IMG/VR virus record: IMGVR_UViG_3300043446_001205
Location: 1-29,604 of that record
Source of the DNA: a virus
DNA: 29,604 bases
Strand: one strand, 5' to 3'
Of the stretch, positions 1 through 5,833 are shown in pieces. Below the pieces are notes generated by a model that was not told the origin of the DNA, did no database searches, and worked only from the letters and a program-made list of their open reading frames with translations. Numbering within the stretch: the first letter of the stretch is position 1; each line of letters opens with the position of its first letter. A program made the position numbers and the translations under genes.

Positions 1-1
1 A

Positions 2-175
2 TGTAAGACTAAATTAGTCCCTATCGTATATGATAGATTAGATCCAGAAATCCTAGATATGCAGGATAAAGGGTTAATATTGGTTGGATTGAATAAAGGA
101 CCAGGAACACCTAATTCATTTTGCCCATTATGTGAAGAATCATATATGGACTTTACAAATACCCCGCAATTTTAG
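2..175 (+). CDS. Partial small zinc-ribbon protein (5' end outside window)
   Basis: The frame is open from the window edge to TAG at 173-175 and gives 57 residues without a start. It begins C-K-T-K-L-V-P-I-V-Y and ends with a C-P-L-C pair about 45 residues later. One Cys pair just before and at the window edge plus the C-P-L-C pair would make a four-Cys zinc ribbon; the first Cys of the upstream pair is not visible. The layout (C-x-x-L-x-P-I-V-Y, a Gly-rich middle, then C-P-x-C) recalls widespread unnamed bacterial and phage zinc-ribbon proteins. It converges on the minus-strand gene ending at 178. Function unknown. Confidence 0.75.
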   Translation, partial: CKTKLVPIVYDRLDPEILDMQDKGLILVGLNKGPGTPNSFCPLCEESYMDFTNTPQF

Positions 176-177
176 GG

Positions 178-366
178 TTATTCTACTTCCTGATATTTAT
201 GATCATCACAAACAGGAAATAGTTTTTCAGCAATAGCTTTTATACCCACTGATTTTGCGTCGCAGAAGAAGCATATGGACATAAATTTTTCATTACGTAA
301 TCTCATTTCGTCCAATGCTTGAATTAGACGCACATCCTTATACCACTTAGTTTGTTGACTAGCCAT
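178..366 (-). CDS. Small CxxC...CxxH zinc-binding protein, leaderless
   Basis: 62 residues with C32-x2-C35 and C53-x2-H56, a likely single zinc site like that of the protein at 12105-12314. The start ATG at 364-366 has no ribosome-binding site. A perfect TATAAT (minus strand, 373-378) with extended-10 TG lies six bases upstream, so the mRNA should begin at the start codon. Two DnaA-type boxes (385-393, 397-405) occupy the spacer and -35 position of this promoter, which suggests DnaA could occlude it. Function unknown. Confidence 0.8.
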   Translation of the reverse strand: MASQQTKWYKDVRLIQALDEMRLRNEKFMSICFFCDAKSVGIKAIAEKLFPVCDDHKYQEVE

Positions 367-427
367 ATATAAATTATAACATAGTTATCCACAGGTTTAT
401 CCACATATTGAGACAAATATATACAAG

Positions 428-637
428 TTATCCACAGGATTGAATACCTTTGATGACACAGGCTTCAACCCCATCTCCATATCTATGTTCAAACTCTCTA
501 CCTACACTCCATAGTTCATCATCTTGGACAATTAAATATTTGTTAATAGAGTCAGGATTAGTATCTCCTGCTATTCGTCCAATATGATAGGTTTTGATCA
601 GTTTGTCATTGATATAGATTGGAATGTGTATAGGCAT
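428..637 (-). CDS. Hypothetical 69-residue protein, leaderless
   Basis: Starts M-P-I-H-I-P-I-Y-I-N-D-K and is mostly beta-strand-like by composition; no family recognised. The promoter at 644-672 (TTGACA, 17 bp, TATACT) ends six bases before the ATG, predicting a leaderless mRNA. The last codons and the stop overlap a DnaA-type box (428-436), and two more boxes (679-698) sit just upstream of the -35, so the gene lies inside the DnaA-box cluster. Confidence 0.75.
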   Translation of the reverse strand: MPIHIPIYINDKLIKTYHIGRIAGDTNPDSINKYLIVQDDELWSVGREFEHRYGDGVEACVIKGIQSCG

Positions 638-643
638 GGTTTA

Positions 644-672
644 AGTATATATTGGGATAGGGGGTTTGTCAA
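644..672 (-). promoter_or_regulatory. Promoter of the leaderless 69-residue gene
   Basis: TTGACA, 17 bp, TATACT, then six bases to the ATG at 637. Two DnaA-type boxes (679-698) lie directly upstream of the -35. Confidence 0.75.
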
Positions 673-771
673 GCATAGTTATCCACAAGTTATCCACAGA
701 TAAATCTTACTGATAATATTTTTATTTTCTATGGATGGAGGAAAATGGAGGAAAGTGGGGAATGGAGCACC

Positions 772-888
772 CTAGATATGGCGTTCGTAATGCCGCCAAA
801 CCACAATATATAGATATTCCCAATTTTCTGGATTATACCCCATATCAAATTGTTTGTCAAGTATCCATATATCCCACATATTGGGCAT
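772..888 (-). CDS. Candidate 38-residue Trp/Tyr-rich microprotein
   Basis: An ORF from ATG at 886-888 to TAG at 772-774, rich in Trp, Tyr and His (for example N-M-W-D-I-W and V-V-W-R-H-Y-E-R-H). The composition looks protein-like, unlike the AT-rich junk around it. There is no good ribosome-binding site (only a TGGA) and no clear -10 for a leaderless start. A perfect consensus promoter (832-860) lies within the ORF, so the stretch may instead be promoter DNA. Treat as a candidate only. Confidence 0.35.
   Translation of the reverse strand: MPNMWDIWILDKQFDMGYNPENWEYLYIVVWRHYERHI
832..860 (-). promoter_or_regulatory. Perfect consensus promoter inside the candidate 38-residue ORF
   Basis: TTGACA, 17 bp, TATAAT. 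The RNA from about 825 leftward has no ORF with a usable start; it contains two CCTCC blocks (minus strand, about 735-757) preceded by T-rich tracts. Confidence 0.55.
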
Positions 889-1100
889 AATTTGTCCAAA
901 TATTGATATAATATTTTGCCCAAAAATGTGGAAAAATTATAACATTTCGTAATAAAATATTTGAATTTGCCAGAAAAAATATATAAAATGTTTGAAAACT
1001 TTCAGGGATTTTTTAATGTCTTTCGTAATGTATATTATGGGAATTTGTTCAGGGATTTTTTGATCCCCGTTCGTAATGTCTATTTAACTTATTTAAAATC

Positions 1101-1135
1101 CCCCGCCGCTTCCGGGCGGCAGAAAAATGGCGGGG
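1101..1135. repeat. GC-rich hairpin with two alternative stems
   Basis: CCCCGCC (1101-1107) pairs with GGCGGGG (1129-1135); alternatively GCCGC (1105-1109) pairs with GCGGC (1116-1120). The two stems exclude each other. On the minus strand the outer stem is followed by GATTTT, so it may end leftward transcripts. It is an isolated GC-rich island in AT-rich DNA. Confidence 0.5.
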
Positions 1136-1149
1136 TATATAAAAGATAC

Positions 1150-1178
1150 TTGACAATACTCCCTATATACAGTATAAC
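1150..1178 (+). promoter_or_regulatory. Consensus promoter without an obvious gene
   Basis: TTGACA, 17 bp, TATAAC on the plus strand. No open frame of note follows before the convergent gene end at 1338. Confidence 0.5.
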
Positions 1179-1192
1179 AAGGATATCCTGAT

Positions 1193-1221
1193 TTGACAAA
1201 TAGAAAAATATTTGATAAAAA
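1193..1221 (+). promoter_or_regulatory. Second plus-strand promoter without an obvious gene
   Basis: TTGACA, 17 bp with TGA before the -10, then TAAAAA. Transcripts would run about 110 bases into the hairpin at 1294-1331. Confidence 0.45.
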
Positions 1222-1293
1222 GTTTTGGGGATTTTGGGGATATTTCGTAATATATCGTAATAAGGTTTTGATGGTTTGAAATAGTGCATCGGC

Positions 1294-1331
1294 GATTTTT
1301 GCAGGCAGCTTTGATCACTGCCCGCAAAATC
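1294..1331. terminator. Imperfect stem-loop at the convergent end
   Basis: GATTTTTGCAGGCAG pairs with CTGCCCGCAAAATC around a loop of nine bases, one bulge and one mismatch. No T-run follows on either strand, so it may be a non-canonical terminator or RNA-end stabiliser. The same TGCAAAAAT element occurs at 4612-4621 and 12066-12101. Confidence 0.45.
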
Positions 1332-1337
1332 TATAAT

Positions 1338-1568
1338 TTAGAACAAACTTCCTTCATAGTATTTGCTCATTTCATTATATTCAGCAACTTCTTTATTATA
1401 TTGTGCGGCTTCTAATACTTCTATTGCTCTAGAATAAATAAGATGTGGATTTGCTACTACAATATATTTTCCAACTTGTTCTAAATCTAAAGAGTAATCA
1501 GATAATAGTCTACCAATATTTTTGGCAACCCTCTCTTCATTACTCGTCGCAAGTCTTAGTCGTCTCAT
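1338..1568 (-). CDS. Hypothetical 76-residue protein
   Basis: Three ATG codons in a row (1574, 1571, 1568) follow a GAAAGG ribosome-binding site. The third, giving M-R-R-L-R-L-A-T, has the best spacing (8 nt); the others are too close. The product is helical and basic at the N-terminus with an acidic, Tyr-rich C-terminal half. No family recognised. It has its own promoter (1583-1611) and is followed by an imperfect hairpin (1294-1331). Last gene on this strand before the large intergenic region. Confidence 0.75.
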   Translation of the reverse strand: MRRLRLATSNEERVAKNIGRLLSDYSLDLEQVGKYIVVANPHLIYSRAIEVLEAAQYNKEVAEYNEMSKYYEGSLF

Positions 1569-1582
1569 CATCATAGCCTTTC

Positions 1583-1611
1583 ATTGTATCAAAGATGTTG
1601 GGGGAGCGCAA
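1583..1611 (-). promoter_or_regulatory. Promoter of the 76-residue gene
   Basis: TTGCGC, 17 bp, TACAAT with a TGA extension. The -35 is embedded in the stem of the hairpin at 1600-1637. Confidence 0.55.
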
Positions 1612-1670
1612 GCCCTACCAAAACCTGCGCTCCTCCCTTATATGCTGCGAGGGGACCCCACCCCAGCAGC
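1600..1670. terminator. Two adjacent GC-rich hairpins
   Basis: GGGGGAGCGCA (1600-1610) pairs with TGCGCTCCTCCC (1626-1637), 11 bp with one bulge. GCTGC (1644-1648) and GGGG (1651-1654) pair with CCCC (1661-1664) and GCAGC (1666-1670). They follow the 117-residue gene on the minus strand without a T-run. Terminators or a structured RNA. Confidence 0.5.
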
Positions 1671-1699
1671 CACAGCCCAGTCACCACCTGAGCCCTCAA

Positions 1700-2053
1700 T
1701 CAAACCTTTACACCTGCATGATAATTAATAAATTCATCTATAGAATGATATCCAGTATCATCATGCACGGTATTATTAGTAAAATCAATTAAGATTGGAT
1801 GTTCTGCAAACATTAGTTCATTTGGATTACAGGCATATATTCCATACCCCGTTTCGTCCAGGAGTGAGTCCTGCAGCAGATAACTGATTGCCATTCGTGT
1901 TGAATAGGATGAGTCTCCCATTTTAATACGTGGAGCTGCATGTCGCAACGCAGCAGCCAGGTCATCATACATTGAGTCTTCACCCCAGTGGCTATATAAG
2001 GCCACAGCGGTCTTCTCTGAATCTTTAAAAATAAAAGTACAACGTGCTCCCAT
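1700..2053 (-). CDS. Conserved-type phage protein, 117 residues
   Basis: Begins M-G-A-R-C-T-F-I-F and continues with V-A-L-Y-S-H-W-G. Phage proteins beginning M-G-T-R and carrying a V-A-L-Y-x-H-W segment are familiar but have no known role. GAGAAAGGG lies 8-9 nt before the ATG. It follows the 48-residue gene by 17 bp and shares its promoter (2247-2275). Two GC-rich hairpins (1600-1670) lie downstream and may end the transcript. Confidence 0.8.
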   Translation of the reverse strand: MGARCTFIFKDSEKTAVALYSHWGEDSMYDDLAAALRHAAPRIKMGDSSYSTRMAISYLLQDSLLDETGYGIYACNPNELMFAEHPILIDFTNNTVHDDTGYHSIDEFINYHAGVKV

Positions 2054-2070
2054 GGTATGGTCCCTTTCTC

Positions 2071-2217
2071 TTAGTCTCTTACGTCGTCTTCAGCACCTAC
2101 GAAAATCTCTATGTGTTCTAGCACATCTGCTTCAGTAGGCTTGGTATCACTTTCAAGGTCAAACTCTAAATACTTGTCATTATCAGGTTGATAAATTGTG
2201 ATAGTCCATGTTGTCAT
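2071..2217 (-). CDS. Small acidic protein, 48 residues
   Basis: The start is taken at M-T-T-W-T-I-T-I-Y (2217), which has GAAAGGA 8 nt upstream; the open frame extends upstream to 2256, but that extension overlaps the promoter -10. The product is acidic with an N-terminal beta strand and a helical C-terminal half. No family recognised. First gene of a two-gene unit. Confidence 0.8.
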   Translation of the reverse strand: MTTWTITIYQPDNDKYLEFDLESDTKPTEADVLEHIEIFVGAEDDVRD

Positions 2218-2246
2218 TGGTATTCCTTTCATTGGTAGTTTGTTCC

Positions 2247-2275
2247 ATTGTAGCAAAATCTAGGGCTAATGTCAA
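2247..2275 (-). promoter_or_regulatory. Promoter of the 48/117-residue gene pair
   Basis: TTGACA, 17 bp, extended TGC-TACAAT. No CRP-like box upstream. Confidence 0.7.
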
Positions 2276-2286
2276 TTGCTCGTACA

Positions 2287-2631
2287 TTATTCTAGCCACC
2301 CGTCCTCATCCAAGGCAACGATAAAGTCATTCTCCCTCATCCAATCCCTGATAGTCTCATTAAGGATCTCTCCCCCTTGGTCCATATTTAGATCAAGAGT
2401 TTCAATATCTTCATAGAACTTATCAAAGATTTGTTTTAGAGTTACACCTTCTCTGATTGTCTCATCATAACCAGTATCAGTATTATCAAAAATATCTTTA
2501 ATAATGTCAAAGGTCCATACCCACCCCAATGAAGGGAACAATGATAAGTTAGTTACTTGCTCATTAATAGCAAGCAGTTGTTCATATGCGTCGTCCCTAC
2601 GTGTTTGTTCTTGTAGATCTAAGTTAGTCAC
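2287..2631 (-). CDS. Hypothetical acidic protein, 114 residues, GTG start
   Basis: The GTG at 2629-2631 is chosen because AGAAAGGG lies 6 nt upstream and no ATG fits. The product is strongly acidic and mostly helical, ending D-E-D-G-W-L-E. No family recognised. It overlaps the upstream gene by 8 bp, which suggests translational coupling. Last gene of the five-gene unit that starts at 4038. Confidence 0.8.
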   Translation of the reverse strand: MTNLDLQEQTRRDDAYEQLLAINEQVTNLSLFPSLGWVWTFDIIKDIFDNTDTGYDETIREGVTLKQIFDKFYEDIETLDLNMDQGGEILNETIRDWMRENDFIVALDEDGWLE

Positions 2632-2884
2632 GATTTTCCCTTTCTGCTATTGCAAACGATAATGAATATGTAAGTTGATATACATGTGAGAGAGCGTCTA
2701 ATTGTCCCTCCCAATATTTACGGTCCATAGAATCCATGGCTTCGCCAGTCTTGTTCTCTGCCTCTTGTGCTAATTCCAATTGCTCTTCAGCCTCTTTCAT
2801 GAGCCATTTGAGTTCACCGTGCATTATATCTAGTCCAGAGGAGCCCAAATCAACAGCCTTCTGCATAGTATCAGTCAATTGCAT
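2624..2884 (-). CDS. Helical protein, 86 residues, possible paralogue of its upstream neighbour
   Basis: Predicted all-helical with a central acidic stretch (E-E-Q-L-E-L-A-Q-E-A-E). GGAGG lies 6 nt before the ATG, one of few AGGAGG-type sites on this strand. It overlaps the upstream gene by 14 bp. The C-terminal part (E-G-Q-L-D-A-L-S-H) resembles the neighbour's S-G-Q-A-S-A-C-S-H, so the pair may be ancient duplicates. Function unknown. Confidence 0.8.
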   Translation of the reverse strand: MQLTDTMQKAVDLGSSGLDIMHGELKWLMKEAEEQLELAQEAENKTGEAMDSMDRKYWEGQLDALSHVYQLTYSLSFAIAERENRD

Positions 2885-3086
2885 TTTCTTCCTCCTTCTC
2901 CATAATTACAGCAATTATATGGCTACAAGCACTTGCTTGTCCACTTGTAAAGTTATATTCAATATCTAATTCAGCAAAGTCTTTTGAGGCAGGGTCCAGT
3001 TCGTCCATTTTATTAGACAACTGCTCTAGGTCCTGATTCAAAGATTGCATATGTAATTGAAGATAGTTCTTTAGATATTCAATCAT
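2871..3086 (-). CDS. Helical protein, 71 residues
   Basis: The start is placed at 3086 (M-I-E-Y-L-K-N-Y) because this ATG overlaps the upstream stop as ATGA; the longer frame to 3101 has no ribosome-binding site. Predicted coiled-coil-like helix (L-N-Q-D-L-E-Q-L-S-N-K-M) followed by a G-Q-A-S-A-C-S-H segment similar to the next gene. Function unknown. Confidence 0.75.
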   Translation of the reverse strand: MIEYLKNYLQLHMQSLNQDLEQLSNKMDELDPASKDFAELDIEYNFTSGQASACSHIIAVIMEKEEENAID

Positions 3087-3343
3087 TTCTCTTCGTCCCA
3101 TTCTAGATATTCATCATCTTCAGGTGTCAAATCATAGTGTTGATTGAATCTACCCTTGAGATAATTGTCATCTGACAATAAAGCAATTTGATAATCTGCA
3201 TAGAATGTTCCCTCATCTAAATTAGAATCATTCCAATCTTCAAATAGTTTTTCACCAATTTCAGATATGATTGCTCCAACAACCATTTCATTCTCATTAT
3301 CTAAGAATGACCCACGGTCATTTAGTTCTAATCTATCTATCAT
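3083..3343 (-). CDS. Hypothetical acidic protein, 86 residues
   Basis: The start is set at 3343 (M-I-D-R-L-E-L-N-D-R-G). It overlaps the stop of the upstream gene as ATGA and has GAGAGGG 6 nt upstream, whereas the open frame to 3370 starts deep in the neighbour. Acidic C-terminus (E-D-D-E-Y-L-E-W-D-E-E-K). Translationally coupled on both sides (4-bp overlaps). No family recognised. Confidence 0.8.
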   Translation of the reverse strand: MIDRLELNDRGSFLDNENEMVVGAIISEIGEKLFEDWNDSNLDEGTFYADYQIALLSDDNYLKGRFNQHYDLTPEDDEYLEWDEEK

Positions 3344-4038
3344 TTGTTGCCCTCTCTGTGTTCGTCGCATGGTTCTGATGATTCATTATATCCACATGAC
3401 GGACATGTGTCAAAATCACATTCTTCACAATATGGTGTATCTTCTTCTTCGTTATCGCATTCACGACACTTCCAACCATACTCTGACTGTGAAATCATTT
3501 CACCACGTAGGAATTCACATTCGCCACCCCAACCTGTTTCTTCTTCATAAGATAAGGTAAATAGTAATGACGGATACTGTGCAGACAATTTAGAAATAGC
3601 AGGCATTGGTGGAGACCAAGCGGTATTCATATTGTAATAAACTACAAGATTCTCACCATTCTCAGTAGGTCCCTCAATATATGTATCAGGATATTTATCT
3701 TCAGCACCTACAGCAACGTCCCACTTAGTTCCCCATTCACGAACATTGAAGTCGTACCAATGGTTACCCTTGAACATCATTGCCTCTTGAATTGGCAGGG
3801 TATGGTCAGGTTGCTTTATATATTCCTCGTCACTAATACCTGCTTGTGTATGATTATAGATATTATGAAATGCAAAGACAGGATTAGGATAAGTATATAA
3901 TTGTACTTCCATTTGCTTTGTTTCCATATTCCAGTTATCAGCAATCTTCTTGAATGGCTGATTCATTTGTTCTACAAGTTTGGTTACTTGTTCAGGACTG
4001 CCCTCTATGGTAAGTCCGTTATATACCCAGTTTGGCAT
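3340..4038 (-). CDS. Api92-like (ferredoxin-like fold) phage protein with C-terminal zinc cluster
   Basis: The start at 4038 gives M-P-N-W-V-Y-N-G-L-T-I-E-G, the usual opening of Api92-like phage proteins (M-P-N-W-x-x-N). It has AGAAAGGA about 7 nt upstream; an upstream extension to 4095 would run through the promoter. The body (about residues 1-185) fits that family. The C-terminal 45 residues carry C191, C194, C204, C207, C212, C215, C224 and H227, enough for two zinc sites, which I regard as an appended zinc ribbon. 232 residues. Role unknown in the family. First gene of a five-gene unit controlled from 4067-4127. Confidence 0.8.
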   Translation of the reverse strand: MPNWVYNGLTIEGSPEQVTKLVEQMNQPFKKIADNWNMETKQMEVQLYTYPNPVFAFHNIYNHTQAGISDEEYIKQPDHTLPIQEAMMFKGNHWYDFNVREWGTKWDVAVGAEDKYPDTYIEGPTENGENLVVYYNMNTAWSPPMPAISKLSAQYPSLLFTLSYEEETGWGGECEFLRGEMISQSEYGWKCRECDNEEEDTPYCEECDFDTCPSCGYNESSEPCDEHREGNK

Positions 4039-4066
4039 GTGGGTCCTTTCTGTTGTTGGTAGTATT

Positions 4067-4095
4067 ATTTTCTCAAATTTTGGGGAAGTTGTCAA
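4067..4095 (-). promoter_or_regulatory. Promoter of the Api92-like five-gene unit
   Basis: TTGACA, 17 bp, GAAAAT (weak -10). The spacer CCCCAAAATTTG is shared with the 4533-4561 promoter. The predicted start is about 60 bp from the centre of the box at 4112-4127. Confidence 0.55.
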
Positions 4096-4111
4096 GCCCT
4101 CGTAATGCGTT

Positions 4112-4127
4112 TGTGAGGTAAATCACA
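4112..4127. promoter_or_regulatory. CRP/GlxR-like palindrome 1 (perfect)
   Basis: TGTGA-GGTAAA-TCACA. The 15-mer TGTGAGGTAAATCAC recurs exactly at 7850 and 12877. Overlaps the stop of the 53-residue gene and lies upstream of promoter 4067-4095. Confidence 0.75.
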
Positions 4128-4284
4128 CATGCCCCTCAGCTAACAATCCTATTAATAGATCTTCAATTTGCATTAATACTGCTTTGTCTTCTTCAACAAA
4201 TTTAGTATCTGTCAAATGATGATGCATAGTATAGTTTAGAATCGTGGCCATATTTTCTACTTGTTCTCTTGTATACCCTAACAT
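4123..4284 (-). CDS. Hypothetical 53-residue protein
   Basis: ATG at 4282-4284 shares one base with the stop of the upstream gene (TAATG), a translational-coupling arrangement. The sequence M-L-G-Y-T-R-E-Q-V-E-N-M is helical, with three His in a row near residue 20. The TGA stop (4123-4125) is formed by the half-site of the CRP-like palindrome at 4112-4127. No family recognised. Confidence 0.75.
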   Translation of the reverse strand: MLGYTREQVENMATILNYTMHHHLTDTKFVEEDKAVLMQIEDLLIGLLAEGHV

Positions 4285-4508
4285 TATGCATTTTCCCTTT
4301 CCATTAGAATATTATAGGCGGCAAGGCTGGTTACGTCAACTTCCAGTTCCATGCCAGGGTACTGATTAATAAGATAATCTAAAGCTTCCCCTGCTGATTT
4401 AAATTCACTATAGTTCTTACTAGATCCATATCCTTGTATATTTATTTCCCAGCAATCTTTACCGCCAGGAGATACGGAATATTCCATTTCATATATTTCT
4501 GCCTTCAT
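4284..4508 (-). CDS. Hypothetical 74-residue protein
   Basis: Starts M-K-A-E-I-Y-E-M-E-Y with AGAAAGGG 8 nt upstream and its own promoter (4533-4561). Mixed alpha/beta composition, no Cys motif beyond a single Cys. Coupled to the 53-residue gene downstream by a one-base overlap. No family recognised. Confidence 0.8.
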   Translation of the reverse strand: MKAEIYEMEYSVSPGGKDCWEINIQGYGSSKNYSEFKSAGEALDYLINQYPGMELEVDVTSLAAYNILMERENA

Positions 4509-4532
4509 TATTACCCTTTCTGTGGTATATAA

Positions 4533-4561
4533 ATTTTAGCAAATTTTGGGGAAAAATGCAA
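4533..4561 (-). promoter_or_regulatory. Promoter of the 74/53-residue gene pair
   Basis: TTGCAT, 17 bp, extended TGC-TAAAAT; TTACGGAGGAC directly upstream of the -35 (minus strand). Confidence 0.65.
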
Positions 4562-4644
4562 GTCCTCCGTAATAAAGAAAAATGAAAAATACTATAGTTT
4601 AAAATATCGGGGGATTTTTTGCAGCTTTTAGATCAAAAGAAAAG

Positions 4645-4667
4645 TGAGCAGTTTATACTCTTGCTCA
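4645..4667. repeat. Conserved TGAGCA/TGCTCA hairpin, copy 1
   Basis: TGAGCA (4645-4650) and TGCTCA (4662-4667) around an 11-base loop starting GTTT. Lies about 35 bp after the DUF932 stop (minus strand). Confidence 0.6.
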
Positions 4668-4675
4668 GGAGTTGC

Positions 4676-4713
4676 GTATTAGTTACGCTATTGCGTATTC
4701 GTTACGCTATTGC
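4676..4713. repeat. 19-bp tandem duplication at the DUF932 stop
   Basis: GTATTAGTTACGCTATTGC (4676-4694) and GTATTCGTTACGCTATTGC (4695-4713) differ at one base. The right copy includes the DUF932 stop codon, so a second in-frame copy of the gene end lies just after it. Each unit can form a TACGC/GCGTA stem across the junction. Confidence 0.7.
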
Positions 4714-5718
4714 TAAAGTATTTTTTACAACACTTAGCAAACGATTTTTTTCTGCTGTAATTGTCGCATCAAAACCAGAAGCAGCAGCAAGAATACTTTC
4801 GTTATTCCCACCACGAGAAGCACGATGCCAATCTAAACGCTCAGTTAGAGCATTGAAAGCACCCCAAGCGGTATTAGCAATCATGCCGTTATATTCGCCT
4901 GTATAAATATCGTTGATAACATCAACTTTATTTTCCCACTTCTTGATTGCGCCCTTAGTATCTTTATCAGGCTTAGGATAAGCAGCGAGAATAATCTCGT
5001 TGAATTGTTGAGCAGTAATTTCTTTTTCAATCATAGCCTTAGCCATGATGTCAAAAGCGTCCATGTATTTATTCGCAAGACCTAGTGTCTCACGAGCAAT
5101 AGCAATTTTACCTTCTGCTGTCTGAGTGTGACGAATTTTGAAAGATTGCTTGATAGCATTCTTTCCACGCTTAGCACCTAGAGCAAGGTTTAGAGTATTA
5201 GCACACACAACACGAACGGGTGTGATAGATGCTTGAATAGCGATTGAGCCATCGTGAGATGTGTTGATAAGCAAATAAGTCTTTACCTTATCCGCAACAC
5301 CTGTAGGGTCTAATACTGTCTCACGCTCAAGAGCAAGAGAGCCAAATACTACACGCCCACCACGAATAGAGCCAGCAGTTTCCCAACGGCCTCCGCCATC
5401 AAGAATATTATCACCAAAAGAAAATAGTTCTTCATTTTGGAGAACATGATAACGCTGTCCAACAATTCCCAAAACATCTGTCTGAGATTTATTTGTAGGA
5501 TTTGTCCTAACAACATATTGGTATTCTTTATCTGATGATAAAGTATTTGGAATTTCAACATCAACTAATCTAACATTCCAATTGTTTAGATTAGCAGCAG
5601 CAAGCATTTCTGCTGTATTTTTTTCTTCTGTGAATACTGTGCCTAGACCATGCCAAGCAGGTTCACGGAAAGATGCGAACGAAGCAACGCCATTTTGCGT
5701 TTCTAATTCATGAGCCAT
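4702..5718 (-). CDS. DUF932 phage/plasmid-like protein
   Basis: 338 residues. The N-terminus (M-A-H-E-L-E-T-Q-N-G, then P-A-W-H-G-L-G) and the R-V-V-C-A-N-T-L segment near the middle are hallmarks of DUF932 (TIGR03299) proteins found on phages and plasmids; the length fits. The biochemical role is not established. The start has AGAAAGGA 8 nt upstream. It is a single-gene unit with a good promoter (5750-5778) and an upstream CRP-like box (5818-5833). The stop lies inside a 19-bp tandem duplication (4676-4713), followed by a TGAGCA/TGCTCA hairpin. Confidence 0.9.
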   Translation of the reverse strand: MAHELETQNGVASFASFREPAWHGLGTVFTEEKNTAEMLAAANLNNWNVRLVDVEIPNTLSSDKEYQYVVRTNPTNKSQTDVLGIVGQRYHVLQNEELFSFGDNILDGGGRWETAGSIRGGRVVFGSLALERETVLDPTGVADKVKTYLLINTSHDGSIAIQASITPVRVVCANTLNLALGAKRGKNAIKQSFKIRHTQTAEGKIAIARETLGLANKYMDAFDIMAKAMIEKEITAQQFNEIILAAYPKPDKDTKGAIKKWENKVDVINDIYTGEYNGMIANTAWGAFNALTERLDWHRASRGGNNESILAAASGFDATITAEKNRLLSVVKNTLAIA

Positions 5719-5749
5719 TTATTTTTCCTTTCTATAGCCATTTATACCA

Positions 5750-5778
5750 ATCTTAGCAGATGGGGCTGACAAAGTCAA
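5750..5778 (-). promoter_or_regulatory. Promoter of the DUF932 gene
   Basis: TTGACT, 17 bp, extended TGC-TAAGAT. Confidence 0.7.
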
Positions 5779-5800
5779 ATAGCCTTAGCAAACATAGGGC

Positions 5801-5810
5801 AAAACGGACA
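5801..5810 (+). promoter_or_regulatory. AAAACGGACA motif, copy 1
   Basis: One of five intergenic copies (also 8932-8941, 9969-9978 reversed, 12601-12610, and a copy near 16159-16170 reversed). Here it lies between the -35 and the CRP-like box. Confidence 0.45.
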
Positions 5811-5817
5811 TTTTTTC

Positions 5818-5833
5818 TGTGATCTTAAACACA
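5818..5833. promoter_or_regulatory. CRP/GlxR-like box 2 (one mismatch)
   Basis: TGTGA-TCTTAA-ACACA. Centre about 82 bp upstream of the predicted DUF932 transcript start. Confidence 0.45.

Larger units (their letters stand above)
385..698 (+). promoter_or_regulatory. Cluster of five perfect DnaA-type boxes
   Basis: TTATCCACA occurs on the plus strand at 385-393, 397-405, 428-436, 679-687 and 690-698. The first and last pairs are spaced 12 and 11 bp. By consensus these are DnaA boxes. Two more perfect copies on the other strand lie at 10751-10759 and 12666-12674. The cluster overlaps the promoters of the two leaderless genes here. Confidence 0.75.
889..1337. other. AT-rich intergenic region with repeats, origin candidate
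   Basis: No convincing gene. It contains five of the window's CGTAAT hexamers (948, 1024, 1072, 1246, 1256), a direct repeat of TTCAGGGATTTTTT...TTCGTAATGT (1001-1028 and 1049-1077), a small GGGAT/ATCCC hairpin (1052-1067), a GC-rich hairpin (1101-1135) and two plus-strand promoters. Together with the adjoining DnaA boxes this looks like a replication or control region. Confidence 0.5.

Noticed and set aside
729-923. 64-codon minus-strand ORF containing C-P-I-C-G
   Set aside because: No start signals; the overlapping 38-codon frame (772-888) has a more protein-like composition. A single Cys pair is not enough.
961-1191. 76-codon plus-strand ORF in the intergenic gap
   Set aside because: Starts at TTG with no ribosome-binding site or promoter; it reads through direct repeats, a GC hairpin and a promoter. 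Better explained as non-coding control DNA.
1580-1700. GC-rich island considered as a tRNA gene
   Set aside because: Two independent hairpins are present but no cloverleaf, anticodon arm or T-loop sequence can be fitted on either strand. No tRNA was found elsewhere in the window.
4619-4906. 95-codon plus-strand ORF
   Set aside because: Antisense to the DUF932 gene and across its hairpin and tandem repeat; a shadow.
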